A stretch of 64,000 nt of DNA from Paulinella micropora (GCA_009731375.1 BJOX01000115.1:429643-493642); one strand, 5' to 3'; numbered from the stretch's first letter, positions 1-10,871 are shown. The notes: generated by a model not told the origin, from the sequence alone. Translations and numbers: made by a program.

Positions 1-67
1 CGACGGGAATCGAACTGGCGACAGGGCCCAGATGGTAGAACTTGACCACTGGGCTATCACGGTGTCC
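1..67 (-). repeat. tRNA-derived SINE, head portion (cut by window edge)
   Basis: Read on the minus strand this is the tRNA-like head of a SINE found at six places in the window. An A-box-like TAGCCCAGTGG and a B-box-like AGTTCGATTCC are both present. A (TAA)n array abuts the 5' end of the head. The rest of the copy lies outside the window. Confidence 0.75.
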
Positions 68-106
<39 letters not shown>

Positions 107-150
107 GTAATAATAATAATAATAATAATAATGATGATGATAATGATAAC

Positions 151-181
<31 letters not shown>

Positions 182-379
182 GGCTTCCTCAGACTATGGC
201 AACAGATCCAGATCCTGGACCTGTATATGGGACTGGTTTTTGTCTCTTCTTTGCATGGCACCGGCATTTTTTATTACTATCATCATCATAATTATCAATA
301 TCATGATTATCAAAGAAAGCAAGAAAGAAAGAGATAGATAGGTGGATATGTAGAAAGAGATAATTATGAAAAAATATTG

Positions 380-452
<73 letters not shown>

Positions 453-541
453 GTGCTTCTCTGTCAATGGCTGATGCAAATCTGCACATGCGCCTCCATC
501 GTCTCACCCGTGAGGGGAGTACGAAGAATTGACGATAGGAA

Positions 542-606
<65 letters not shown>

Positions 607-677
607 ATAATAATAATAATAATAATAGGCTTCCTCAGGCTATGGCGACAGATCCAGTTCCTGGACATGTGCCTCCA

Positions 678-715
<38 letters not shown>

Positions 716-740
716 CATAGTATTAATGATAATGATAAGT
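68..740. repeat. Trinucleotide microsatellite block (TAA)n / (CTA)n
   Basis: Arrays of TAA (70-180, 378-451, 605-627, 680-714) and CTA (541-605) separated by short unique pieces. Two pieces (181-226 and 627-677) share a similar motif around CTTCCTCAG and are probably fragments of another dispersed repeat. The long Ile, Tyr or Thr runs that can be translated here are artefacts of the repeats. No gene is seen. Confidence 0.9.
452..539 (-). repeat. SINE 3' body fragment
   Basis: Minus-strand copy of the 3' half of the tRNA-derived SINE (compare 4163-4394). It ends in the family's terminal GAGAAGCACT followed by an (ATT)n tail. The head is missing; a (CTA)n array replaces it. Confidence 0.7.
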
Positions 741-844
741 GTAAGTACCTGTGCTTCTTTTAGCTCGGGAGTCTGCTCCAGAAACGTCTCGGCTGCTTTC
801 TAGGAGCAATGAAGGAACAAAATTCTACGTATGCGTATTTATGG

Positions 845-901
845 AAGCATGTACATGTATGCATGTATGTATGTGTGTATGTATGTATGTATGTATGTAT
901 G

Positions 902-985
<84 letters not shown>

Positions 986-1033
986 ATATCCATCCATCCT
1001 TCCATGCATCTACCTACCTGCTTACCTACCTAC

Positions 1034-1081
<48 letters not shown>

Positions 1082-1082
1082 G
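845..1082. repeat. (GTAT)n/(CTAT)n tetranucleotide array
   Basis: A GTAT run (about 866-902) passes into a long CTAT array, interrupted by CCAT and CTAC variants near 985-1035. Overlapping open frames in it (repeated S-I-Y-L) are repeat artefacts. Confidence 0.9.
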
Positions 1083-1286
1083 TGTGAGGAACTTCTCGGC
1101 TGCTTTCTAAAAGCAACATTCAAGGGCTGCTTCATGAATGAAAAGTTTCTGTATGCGCATATAAGTATGTATGTATACGTGTAGTTAGGTCTTGCATGTA
1201 CACATTGCATGTATGGATTTATCCGTGAGGAAACTATATATATAATAGACATGCCTAGTATGAGACCTGATCATCGTCTAGACCGC

Positions 1287-1291
1287 ACCAG

Positions 1292-1330
<39 letters not shown>

Positions 1331-1402
1331 CTCTCTCTCTCTTTCTCTGTACAAATATGTGTATATATGTGCATGTATATTATTCATATGCATGCCTGTT
1401 AG

Positions 1403-1434
<32 letters not shown>

Positions 1435-1444
1435 NNNNNNNNNN
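1287..1444. repeat. (CT)n tract, poly-C run and 10-N gap
   Basis: A CT-dinucleotide tract (1293-1342) is followed by a C homopolymer of about 30 nt (1404-1433) that runs into a 10-N assembly gap (1435-1444). Just upstream, 1267-1295 is a degenerate copy of the 3' end of the exon at 1495-1628. Confidence 0.85.
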
Positions 1445-1494
1445 CTGTGTCTCTCTCTCTTCTCACACATAACACACACACCAAATTTATACAC

Positions 1495-1628
1495 CTGATC
1501 ATCGTCTAGAAACCGCGCCAGAATAGCATACGCATCAGGCAGTCCAGCCTTGCCAATGCGCAGCAGTTCCTGAAACAATTGCAGCTTGCGCTCCAGCGTG
1601 AGTGGGCGCCTATCATAATTGGGAAAGT
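1495..1628 (-). CDS. Probable internal exon of a host gene (helical-repeat protein?)
   Basis: On the minus strand an open frame of about 44 codons without low complexity runs from a plausible 3' splice site (pyrimidine-rich, ends TTATAG) to a donor CAG|GTGTAT. The peptide contains LERKLQLFQELLRIGKAGL and DAYAILARFLDDD, an amphipathic helical pattern reminiscent of Sel1/TPR-type repeats, like the exon at 4931-5121. Its 3' end is duplicated upstream at 1267-1295. I infer an exon or exon remnant of a host gene whose other exons are not identifiable between the microsatellites. It could also be a retained fragment of a duplicated gene. Confidence 0.45.
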
Positions 1629-1842
1629 CTATAAGCTAGATTGAAAGATAGATAGATAGTCGATATATGTTTGTCGGGCGCCTATTGGGACACCGAGTGC
1701 ACCCATATCTGCCTGCAGGTAGTAATGGCAATAATGATCGTAGTATTGATGATGATGATGATGATGATAATAATAATAATAATAATAATAATAATAGTAA
1801 TAATAATAGTAACTGCGCCAACACCTCAAAGGATGGTTTTAC

Positions 1843-1965
1843 GAGGCGCTTCGCGCAGCGTTGCGCTTCGCGCAGAAGTGTATTTTTCGCAAAGATGCGC
1901 TTCGCGCCCCGGTGCGCTTCGCGCAGCAGTGCGTTTCGCGCATCAGTGCGTTTCGCGCATCAGGT
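1843..1965. repeat. Minisatellite, about 16-bp unit
   Basis: Imperfect tandem units built around TGCGCTTCGCGCAGCAG, seven to eight copies. No coding meaning is apparent. Confidence 0.8.
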
Positions 1966-2360
1966 GGCATACATGTCAGATTTTTCTCTTTATCGGTGGC
2001 ACCAGCGACCATTTTTTTGGTATCTCGTCGAGGTCTGCCGTAAACACCCTGCTGGCCGAGGTATGAGAGCTTTGTGGCGGCGGGTGGCACCAAGTGGCGT
2101 GTATACCTGATTTTTTTGGTAAGAGTGCCACCCGCGACCAACATTTTTTTATATGCTCGAAGAGAGCGCGTCGAGAGGTGCCAGATACACCAAAGATCAG
2201 CCTCTAACTCCTCCTGTGATAGCGGGTGGCACCAAGTGGCGTATATACCTGATTTTTCTGGTTGTCGTGCCACGTGCGGCCAGAAATTTTATATGCTCAA
2301 TGAGAGCCCGTCGAGAGGTGGCAGATATACCAAGGATCAGCCTCTAACTCCTCCTGGTGC
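1963..2360 (+). repeat. 142-bp tandem repeat
   Basis: Two nearly complete units start at 2080 and 2222 with GCGGGTGGCACCAAGTGGCG. A degenerate partial unit lies at about 1963-2040. Each unit contains two GGTGGCAC/GTGCCACC-like inverted motifs and ends in CTCTAACTCCTCCTG. No gene is seen. Confidence 0.8.
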
Positions 2361-2545
2361 CCTCAAACGAGATATTCAAGTACTATGGCGTTAGGGCACG
2401 TGTCCTGAACGCCACAAATGCCAAAATGCCCCCAATTTTGCATGAAATAGTCCGGTCATATTTTTTCACACCCAGCAAGCTTGGTGCCTGCCAAATAACA
2501 CCTTGCTAGCGGCCTGTTTGACCGAGATAGATAAATCATAGACTT

Positions 2546-2720
2546 GGGTTCCCGGGGGGAGGCCCCCCGGACCCCTTCCCAAGCCGGGTGGGTACGCATA
2601 TTGCGGGGAGCCAGCAAGTTCGCTTGGGGTACGCTTATTGCGGGGCTGGGGTTCCCGGGGGTAGGGCCCCCCAGACCCCCCCCTTTCCCATTCGACAGGG
2701 TACACATATTGAAGGGAGGT
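2546..2720 (+). repeat. Imperfect direct repeat, GC-rich
   Basis: Two related segments of about 70 bp (2546-2614 and 2648-2720), each starting with GGGTTCCCGGGGG and continuing through a GGCCCCCC-type hairpin to a TACGCATATTG-like motif. From 2360 to 3600 I see no gene. Confidence 0.6.
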
Positions 2721-3074
2721 ACCCGCAGGGGCTGCCAAATAAGGAGGAATTTTGGCATTCAGGACAACGCCAATATTTGCATGAATTTCAAACAAACCAT
2801 ATCAACATCGACAACGAGTCTGGGACTAGACATTCTGCAAGTATGAGCGCAGAACTCTTCCTGGTTCCCGCAAACCAGGATTAATGGTAGAGCGGGTGCA
2901 GATTTGCGGGTGGGGGGTGGGTGGGGGGTGCACAATTTTTAGTTTCCCCCACACCCCACACCCCCCACCCCCTACTCCCAACACCTTTCAGGAATAATAA
3001 TAGTAAAGTAATGATGATAATAACAGTCTCCAGGCTCATCAGAAGTTCGTAATTCTCAACTACCATGGACAAGG

Positions 3075-3218
3075 ACTTCAAGCGCTTCGTTCTCAGCCAA
3101 TCATTCTATTCCGCACGCAGCCAACGCTCATGAGAAAGCCTTTGAGAAGCGCTTTTGAATATAAGCTACCGCTGAAGTAGTAGCAACCCAAATTAGCTGA
3201 TAACGAAGCGCTTGAAGT
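3075..3218. repeat. Fold-back element with 17-bp inverted repeats
   Basis: ACTTCAAGCGCTTCGTT at 3075-3091 recurs as its exact reverse complement at 3202-3218. The 110-bp interior is non-coding and holds a related AAGCGCTT at about 3149. Size and structure suit a small MITE or foldback element, but no clear target duplication was found. Confidence 0.5.
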
Positions 3219-3680
3219 CATTGTTTATTGCACTTAAGAACTAGGGACTTCTCACAAAGAGTAGCTGCGCGGCCAACTAATTTGATATTTCCAACCCAGA
3301 AACAGCTAAACCCCTCTTCCTTCTCTCTCACTGTGCCGTGTGCATGCTCTCATGTCTCCTATTGAGTATCATTCACCAATTATTTTTCTTTTTTGTTCTT
3401 TTCCACATATAAAAATTTATACATATGTGCGCTTAAATATAATATGTAAATATAAAAGAGAATGTAAATATATGGATTTAATTTGTATTACATGTACACG
3501 TCGATATTGTTATTTTCAAAAATGGTATGGTGATGATGAGCTGAGTGAGAAGGAGGCAGGGTTGGGTTAAGGATATCGATGGACGCAATCCAACCTAATG
3601 GCGCCATGTATGTACGATGTATGGTTGTATGTCTGTGGGTGTACGTAGGTAGGTAGATAGGTAGGTAGGTAGATAGATAT

Positions 3681-3776
3681 GTTTGGTCTAGCAGCTCTGC
3701 ATATCCGAGGACATAGGCATCCATTCCACCCCGCCACACGGACCGGGTGGTTGGGCAGCGGGCAGAAAATGGGCAC
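3681..3776 (+). repeat. Dispersed repeat C, copy 1
   Basis: About 95 bp starting GTTTGGTCTAGCAGCTC. An inverted copy is at 12081-12171. Both copies abut GATA/CTAT microsatellites at the same end, so the microsatellite may be part of the mobile unit. Confidence 0.65.
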
Positions 3777-3881
3777 TATGCCACCCTTCCCTGGCTGGAC
3801 AGGCATGTATGTATATTTGCATGTAATTTTTGTACGAACGTAATACTATGTATAGATGTAGGTAATATATATATTTTTAAA

Positions 3882-3884
<3 letters not shown>

Positions 3885-3914
<30 letters not shown>

Positions 3915-4063
3915 CTGTATATATATACATATTTGTATATGTATTGTATATATATAAAAAAATATATAAATATTTTATATATGCATATGCATATGTATAT
4001 GTATATGTACATATGTCTTTCTGTACGTGTATATATGTATGATATACATACATACATATACAC

Positions 4064-4116
<53 letters not shown>

Positions 4117-4162
4117 TGATGATGATGATAATAATAATAATAACAATAATAATAATAATAAT
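3885..4162. repeat. Mixed (CT)n, (CTAT)n, (AT)-rich and (TAA)n microsatellites
   Basis: Successive simple repeats that end in a (TAA)n/(TGA)n array touching the 3' end of the SINE at 4163. No gene is seen. Confidence 0.85.
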
Positions 4163-4394
4163 AGTGCCTCTCTGTCAATGGCTGATGCATTTCTGCACAT
4201 GCGCCTCCATCGTCTCACCCGTGAGGGGAGTACGAAGAATTGACGATAGGCTCTAATGACACCCCCGCAAGGGCAGTTCCAACACTTCCAGACGGACCGG
4301 TATGTTCAATGAAAATACTGATGGCACCGACGGGAATCGAACTGGCGACAGGGCCCAGATGGTAGAACTTGACCACTGGGCTATCACGGTGTCC
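4163..4394 (-). repeat. tRNA-derived SINE, full-length copy
   Basis: Complete minus-strand copy of 232 bp. The tRNA-like head begins GGACACCGTGATAGCCCAG at the 4394 end, has A- and B-box matches and ends near GGTGCCA. The body contains ACCGGTCCGTCTGGAAGTG and CCTATCGTCAATTCTTCG. The 3' end GAGGCACT is followed by (ATT)n. Short-repeat tails of this type suggest mobilisation by a LINE that does not need poly-A; that is inference. Confidence 0.8.
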
Positions 4395-4750
4395 AAAATA
4401 ACAATAATAATAATAATAATAAATTATGTATATACATATAATAAGCTGACCTGTGCAGCTGCTCGAACACGTGTTCGCATTGCTCTTGGAGCGTCCTGCT
4501 AGCAGGAAACGACTGGCCAGCAAGCTCGCTGCTGCCCGAGTCACTTGCCGCGGTTTTGCCTAAGTTGATAAGGTAGATGAATGGATATGTAGGTAGGTAG
4601 AAAACTAACTAACTGGCTAAATGGCTACATAGCTCACTGGCTGGCTAGATAGATAGGTTTAGGTAAATAGATAGATAGGTTTAGATAAGTAGATAGAAAG
4701 ATAGAAAGATGATCAGCAGCGAAGACATTGTACATATACACATACAGAAA

Positions 4751-4809
4751 GATTGCCGCCAAGACATCGTCCAAGGCCTGAAGACATTGCCGCGCCACGG
4801 GGCAGCCGA
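4751..4809 (-). pseudogene. Duplicated scrap of the Sel1-like exon
   Basis: Minus-strand peptide VARQCLQALDDVLAA closely repeats VARHCLQALDGY from the exon at 4931-5121. It lies next to CTAG/GATA repeats. It looks like a partial duplication left during microsatellite expansion. Confidence 0.45.
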
Positions 4810-4849
4810 GCTAGCTAGCTAGCTACCTAGCTAGCTAGATAGATAGATG

Positions 4850-4887
<38 letters not shown>

Positions 4888-4930
4888 AGATAGATAGATA
4901 GGCACATAGATAGAAAGATAGAAAGATAAC

Positions 4931-5121
4931 CGTCCAAGGCCTGCAGGCAGTGCCGCGCCACGAGGGAGCCAAGCTCAGCACCGCGTTGGAGCCACTTGCG
5001 GGCCTCGTTGAGATTGACTGGCACTCTGCCTGTTCCGTCCCGGTAGAACACGCCAAGCAAGAGAGCTGCCCGCGCGTCCCCAGCCTCGGCCGCAACCCGG
5101 AGCTCGTGCTTGGCCCTGTCG
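4931..5121 (-). CDS. Sel1-like repeat exon (host gene fragment)
   Basis: A minus-strand open frame starts after a 3' splice-site-like ACTTGCAG and reads AKHELRVAAEAGDARAALLL, then GVFYRDGTG and NLNEARKWLQRGAELGS. This is the Sel1 pattern (A..G...A...LG..Y..G.G...N...A..W...AA..G), one and a half repeats. Known Sel1 proteins are scaffolds in secretion, ER-associated degradation or signalling; nothing here says which. The donor at the left end (ACG|GTTATC) is weak. It may be an exon of a live gene or a fragment duplicated among repeats. Confidence 0.5.
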
Positions 5122-5219
5122 CTGCAAGTCAGTGATGTACGTATGCATGTATGCGTGAGTGGTTCAAAAGTTGTGTCCCCTCGTTTGCATGGCCATGCAG
5201 GCCGAGTATGCCTCGTTTT

Positions 5220-5302
5220 ATTATTAGTGGTAGTAGTAGTACTACTACTACCACTACTACCACTGCTACTAGTAGTAGTAGTAGTACTAGTACTAGTACT
5301 AG

Positions 5303-5347
<45 letters not shown>

Positions 5348-5403
5348 GACTCGTAACGCGTCTACTAGTACCACTACTACTACTACTACTACGACTCGTA
5401 ACG

Positions 5404-5474
<71 letters not shown>

Positions 5475-5520
5475 GCTACTACACTACTGCTACTACTACT
5501 ACTACTACGACTCGTAACGT

Positions 5521-5572
<52 letters not shown>

Positions 5573-5689
5573 GCTACGACTACTATCCCCTTTTGGGTTC
5601 TCCCGTTCTCTCTTGCAATACCTAAAGCAAATTGCCCGTCACGAAAACGACATGTGGAAGAAAGATAGCAACCCTAGTCACTCCCGTGG

Positions 5690-5776
<87 letters not shown>

Positions 5777-5965
5777 CACTACTACCACTACTGCTGCTCC
5801 TACTACCACTAACATCACAACCACCACGATTACTGTTACTACTGCTACTACTACAACTACTACTACTACTACTACTGCTGCTGCTACTACTACCACTACT
5901 ACTGCCAGCGTTGTAGAGGTCGCACAAAATGGAAGAAAATGCGTACAAAAGGATTGGAGTCGCCC

Positions 5966-6011
<46 letters not shown>

Positions 6012-6094
6012 CAGTACTAATACCAGTAGTAAAGTAGTCTAGTAGTAATAGTAGTCGTAGGAGTAAAGTAGTAATAATAGTAGTAGTAGTAGTG

Positions 6095-6166
<72 letters not shown>

Positions 6167-6228
6167 CCAGTAGTAGTAGTAGTAGTAGTAGTGTAGTAGT
6201 AGAAGTAGTAGTAGTAGTAGTAATAGTG

Positions 6229-6273
<45 letters not shown>

Positions 6274-6301
6274 ATAGTAGTAGTAGTAGTAGTAGTGGAA
6301 C

Positions 6302-6336
<35 letters not shown>

Positions 6337-6355
6337 CAAGTAGTAGAAGTAGTAA

Positions 6356-6391
<36 letters not shown>

Positions 6392-6479
6392 GTAATAGTA
6401 GTAGTAGTAGTAGTAGGAGGAGGAGGAGGAGGAGGAGGAGGAGTACAGTACAAGCAGTAGTACAAGCGGTACAGTGGTA

Positions 6480-6480
<1 letters not shown>
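5220..6480. repeat. Giant (ACT)n then (AGT)n inverted trinucleotide array
   Basis: 5220-5930 is mostly ACT, with short unique islands around 5585-5690 and degenerate stretches. 5968-6480 is mostly AGT, ending in (GGA)n. AGT is the reverse complement of ACT, so the two halves form a very long near-palindrome around about 5930-5967. Apparent Thr, Leu, Val or Ser runs in all frames are repeat artefacts. Confidence 0.9.
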
Positions 6481-6514
<34 letters not shown>

Positions 6515-6516
<2 letters not shown>

Positions 6517-6937
6517 ATATCTGAGGCGTACTGATGCAGCTAATGGCATATCCTCAACGGACATAAGTCTCCAATACCCTTGTTCGAGGTCCTCCACCCC
6601 CCCGTGTCAGTCTCTCGCCTGATGATCGGGGCCACCGATGGAGCTCCTGAGGGCAAGACTGCACTAAGCCGAGGTTATTCCGCAGTCCCAGCAACCTCTT
6701 GCAAGACGTCACCGAATGTGCAAGTGCATACACCAAGCGCGGTTGCTAGAGCTGCCTCGAAACCCCACCCATAACAATCTGGTGTCTGCTGGGTCCTGGG
6801 CTATCAACCAGCATATGCGGAGTTTAAGATCTTTTACGCGCGCAACGACCCTCCTCCCCAGCATCTACCACCAAAGGGTTATGAGTTGGCGTCACAGTTT
6901 AACGCCTTGAGGCCATTGGGCTGGAACTCTGTTTAGC
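6515..6937 (+). repeat. Dispersed repeat B, copy 1 (about 420 bp)
   Basis: Starts near CTGAGGCGTACTGATGCAGC and ends near GGCCATTGGGCTGGAAC. An inverted, diverged copy is at 9228-9642, and its first 50 bp recur at 7011-7063. It is flanked by (TAA)n like the SINEs and has no open frame of note. Probably a non-autonomous element of unknown class. Confidence 0.7.
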
Positions 6938-7010
6938 AAGTGTGACTAGGTTTTTTCATCGGGATTTCCCTCAAATATGTCACAGTCAACACTCCAAGGC
7001 AGATTTACTA

Positions 7011-7062
7011 TATCTGAGGCGTACTGATGCAGCTAATGGAATATCCTCAACGGACATAAGCC

Positions 7063-7155
<93 letters not shown>

Positions 7156-7277
7156 AGTAGTAGTGCAGTAGAGTAGTAGTAGTAACAGTATTAATAGTAG
7201 TAGATGTGTTGGTAAATTAGTAGCAACAGCAGCAGCCATTGTAGTAGGAGTTGCAGTAGTAGTAGTAGTAGTAGTAA

Positions 7278-7315
<38 letters not shown>

Positions 7316-7343
7316 AGTAGTATAGTAGTAGTAGTAGTAGTAG

Positions 7344-7387
<44 letters not shown>

Positions 7388-7528
7388 TAGTAGTGGTAAC
7401 GTTGACAGTTGCCATTAGCATTTACTACTAACGACCACAACTGCTACTACCACTACTACAACTGCTACTCCTGCTACTATTCAACTTCTGTTACTATTGC
7501 TATTACTGCTGCGGCTGCGTCTATTGCA

Positions 7529-7596
<68 letters not shown>

Positions 7597-7704
7597 CACT
7601 ACTACTACTACTATTACTATTACTACTACTACTACTACTACTACTCTACTACTACTACTTCTACGAAAACAACAACAACTACTACTACTACTGATTGTGA
7701 TTTA

Positions 7705-7793
<89 letters not shown>

Positions 7794-7800
7794 GTTATAT
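7011..7800. repeat. Repeat-B fragment plus (TAA)n, (AGT)n, (ACT)n and (TTA)n arrays
   Basis: 7011-7063 is the start of repeat B. Then come TAA (7064-7112), AGT (7113-7390), ACT (7525-7690) and TTA (7705-7795), again a mirror arrangement of complementary repeats around a short unique core at about 7391-7525. No gene is seen. Confidence 0.85.
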
Positions 7801-7967
7801 TTATAGGGAGTACATAGGCCATCGGTCCCTTTCCATGGGCTGATTGGTATAAAGCTCCTAGAGAAATGTTCTATGCAGTCACTTCCTTTATTCCACCGAT
7901 TGGTGTGGAGACTTTCCTTATGGAATGGAGGACTGGATGCACATGGCCTTTTGGCTCNNNNNNNNNN

Positions 7968-7995
7968 TGGTAGAACTTGACCACTGGGCTATCAC
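7968..7995 (-). repeat. SINE head fragment beside a 10-N gap
   Basis: 28 bp matching the SINE head on the minus strand, directly after the gap 7958-7967. A plus-strand copy starts 48 bp later, giving a head-to-head pair separated by (TTA)n. Confidence 0.6.
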
Positions 7996-8012
7996 ATATG
8001 TATATGTCTTTA

Positions 8013-8043
<31 letters not shown>

Positions 8044-8140
8044 GGACACCGTGATAGCCCAGTGGTCAAGTTCTACCATCTGGGCCCTGTCACCAGTTCG
8101 ATTCCCGTCGGTGCCACCAGTATTTTCATTGAACATACCG
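8044..8140 (+). repeat. SINE head and proximal body, truncated by gap
   Basis: Plus-strand copy starting GGACACCGTGATAGCCC, with A-box TAGCCCAGTGG and B-box AGTTCGATTCC, running to ACATACCG where the 460-N gap begins. Confidence 0.75.
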
Positions 8141-8600
8141 NNNNNNNNNNNNNNNNNNNNNNNNNNNNNNNNNNNNNNNNNNNNNNNNNNNNNNNNNNNN
8201 NNNNNNNNNNNNNNNNNNNNNNNNNNNNNNNNNNNNNNNNNNNNNNNNNNNNNNNNNNNNNNNNNNNNNNNNNNNNNNNNNNNNNNNNNNNNNNNNNNNN
8301 NNNNNNNNNNNNNNNNNNNNNNNNNNNNNNNNNNNNNNNNNNNNNNNNNNNNNNNNNNNNNNNNNNNNNNNNNNNNNNNNNNNNNNNNNNNNNNNNNNNN
8401 NNNNNNNNNNNNNNNNNNNNNNNNNNNNNNNNNNNNNNNNNNNNNNNNNNNNNNNNNNNNNNNNNNNNNNNNNNNNNNNNNNNNNNNNNNNNNNNNNNNN
8501 NNNNNNNNNNNNNNNNNNNNNNNNNNNNNNNNNNNNNNNNNNNNNNNNNNNNNNNNNNNNNNNNNNNNNNNNNNNNNNNNNNNNNNNNNNNNNNNNNNNN
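8141..8600. other. Assembly gap, 460 N
   Basis: Unsequenced. It lies between a SINE copy and a 31-bp tandem repeat. Confidence 0.95.
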
Positions 8601-8790
8601 CTATGTTGTTGTGTTGGTTCCGAGGCTATGTTGTTGTGTTGGCTCCGAGGCTCTGTTATTGTGTGGGTTCCGAGGCTATGTTGTTGTGTTGGTTCCGAGG
8701 CTATGTTGTGTGGGTTCCGAGGCTCTGTTCTTGTGTGGGTTCCGAGGCTATGTTGTTGTGTTGGTTCCGAGGCCATGTCGTTGTGTTGTT
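8601..8790. repeat. Minisatellite, about 25-31-bp unit
   Basis: Seven or so units of the form TTCCGAGGCTATGTTGTTGT with small length changes. It abuts the preceding gap, so the array probably extends into it. From 8791 to 9180 I see no gene. Confidence 0.8.
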
Positions 8791-9182
8791 TTTTATAAGA
8801 CATACACCACGTGGGATCAAAGGGGTATTTACATCCCGCGATCTAGGGGTGGTGACGGGTTTCGAGGCGTCCCAGATACTTACCACAAAACGTCCTCATG
8901 CGCTGGCAGACCGCATGAAATGTCTGCTACCCCTGTGAGTACCTCCATGCGGGCCCTACCCAGTCTCGTGGAGCTCTCACGCGGGGAAGATCAATCATTT
9001 GTAGTTGATTTCCTGCAAGGTACCCGACACTGTGCGGGTAGTAGGGACTTCCTTTTGGGGCCTTCTATGCAGGATGGTTAGAGTCACTCTTCCCTCCCCA
9101 ACATACTCACTGTAGTCCCTGTTGGGTCGAGGGATGGAGGCGCATGGCCCTCGGGCTCAGCCATGACAGATCAATATATATA

Positions 9183-9226
<44 letters not shown>

Positions 9227-9227
9227 T

Positions 9228-9642
9228 CAGCCCAATGGCCTTACGGCGTTAAACTGTGATGCCAACTCAAAACCATTTGGTGGATGATGCTGGGGAGGAG
9301 GGCCGTTGGGCGCCTGTCGAAGACCTTAAACTCCGCTATGCCGGTTGATAGCCCGTGGACCCAGCGGATACCAAATTGTTATGGGTGGGGTTTTGAGGTA
9401 GTTCTAGCAACCATGCTTGGTGTACGCACTTGCACATGCGGCAACGTTTTGCAAGAGGTTGTTGGGACTGCGGAATAACCTCGGCTTAGTGTAGTCTTGC
9501 CCTCAGGAGCTCCATCGGTGGCCCCTATAATCAGTCGAGAGACTGACTAGGTGGGGATGGAGCAACTCGAACAAGGGCATGGAGGCTCATGTCCGGAAAC
9601 GGATCGTGCCATCAGCTGCATCAGTATGCCTTAGAGGAAGTA
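9228..9642 (-). repeat. Dispersed repeat B, copy 2 (inverted)
   Basis: Reverse-orientation diverged copy of 6515-6937. For example GGAGCTCCATCGGTGGCCCC here matches the reverse complement of the gene-less core there. It is flanked on both sides by (TTA)n. Confidence 0.7.
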
Positions 9643-9655
9643 AGTATGTTATTAC

Positions 9656-9695
<40 letters not shown>

Positions 9696-9964
9696 GGACA
9701 CCGCGATAGCCCAGTGGTCAAGTTCTACCATTTGGGCCCTGTCGCCAGTTCGATTCCCGTCGGTGCCACCAGTATTTTCATTGAACATACCGGTCTATTT
9801 CTGGACCAGTATTTTCATTGAACATACCGGTCCGTCTGGAAGTGTTGGAACTGCCCTTGAGGGGGTGTCATTAGAGCCTATCGTCAATTCTTCGTACTCC
9901 CCTCACGGGTGAGACGATGGAGGCGCATGTGCAAATTTGCATCAGCCATTGACAGAGAAGCACT
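9696..9964 (+). repeat. tRNA-derived SINE, full length with internal duplication
   Basis: Complete plus-strand copy. The tRNA-like head starts GGACACCGCGATAGCCC. Within the body a segment of about 35 bp containing ATTTTCATTGAACATACCGG is tandemly duplicated. The 3' end GAGAAGCACT runs into (ATT)n. The copies at 4163, 14644 and 8044 lack or do not show this duplication. Confidence 0.8.
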
Positions 9965-10055
9965 ATTATTATTATTATTATTATTATTATCATCATCATC
10001 ATCATTATTATTATTATTATTATTATTTATTATTATTATTATTATTATTACATGC

Positions 10056-10120
<65 letters not shown>
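9965..10120. repeat. (ATT)n tail and (GA)n tract
   Basis: SINE tail-type ATT/ATC array followed by a GA dinucleotide tract (10058-10120). From 10121 to 11100 I see no gene. The only features there are a short GATA array (10815-10870) and a near-palindrome at 10426-10455 with 12-bp perfect arms GTATCAACCGTA and a 6-nt centre. Confidence 0.85.
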
Positions 10121-10121
<1 letters not shown>

Positions 10122-10811
10122 GAGCATACATAAAGCCGCCAAGGCGATCGATGTCTGCCAGTAGGAAGAAAGCTTTTCCTTCCTCGTAGTGATCTCGTTT
10201 TCCTTCCTGGTAGTGATCTCGTGCCTTGCTGTCTGGACCAGCTGGACCTGCAGGTGAGGGAATCAACCGTAATGTTCACACAATCCCATGCACAATAGAT
10301 AGATAAATAGATAGATAGATAAATAGATATTTATTTATTTGATCTATGGGCATCGCTTAGCATAAAAAGCCATGAGCGTCCATTACTACCCCCAAACCCT
10401 GGTATTAACGCCCGTCACAGGTTGAGTATCAACCGTACCGCGCTACGGTTGATACCTGTGCCCCTAGCTCAAGCTGACAGGGTAGCCGGGCCCGAGAAAC
10501 GAACATAAACAACCACGGGGCTCCCAAAAGTTGTGTGCCGTAAGGAAATGATGGACTGCGAAGCCGAGGTTTCGGGAGTTCACGCTCGTTGTGTGAGGAA
10601 CCACCCTCTCCTTACACCCTCGGCTTGATCATCCCTATGCGCATTACGTTCCCATAGTTGAGAGCCTGTTGTCGTCTGTTCGTGCAACGGCGCGGCAGGA
10701 ATGCACATTCGAAGCCGTAGATCAACGGTGGGCACAGCCCGTCGTTATTATAGGAGATAGATAGATCATACCCCCAGCTGTAGTTGCCAGTGGGCAGAGT
10801 CCACCCCCAGA

Positions 10812-10871
<60 letters not shown>

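Noticed and set aside
2456-2795. Pro/Gly-rich minus-strand ORFs
   Set aside because: They follow a GC-rich direct repeat, several frames are open, and there is no conserved pattern.
32-7843. Long open frames of poly-Ile, Tyr, Thr, Leu, Val or Ser in the first 8 kb
   Set aside because: They are translations of TAA, ACT and AGT microsatellites, open in several frames and on both strands; no start context or conserved domain.
8850-9180. Short frames in the unique stretch after the 31-bp minisatellite
   Set aside because: No conserved motif and no splice-site support.
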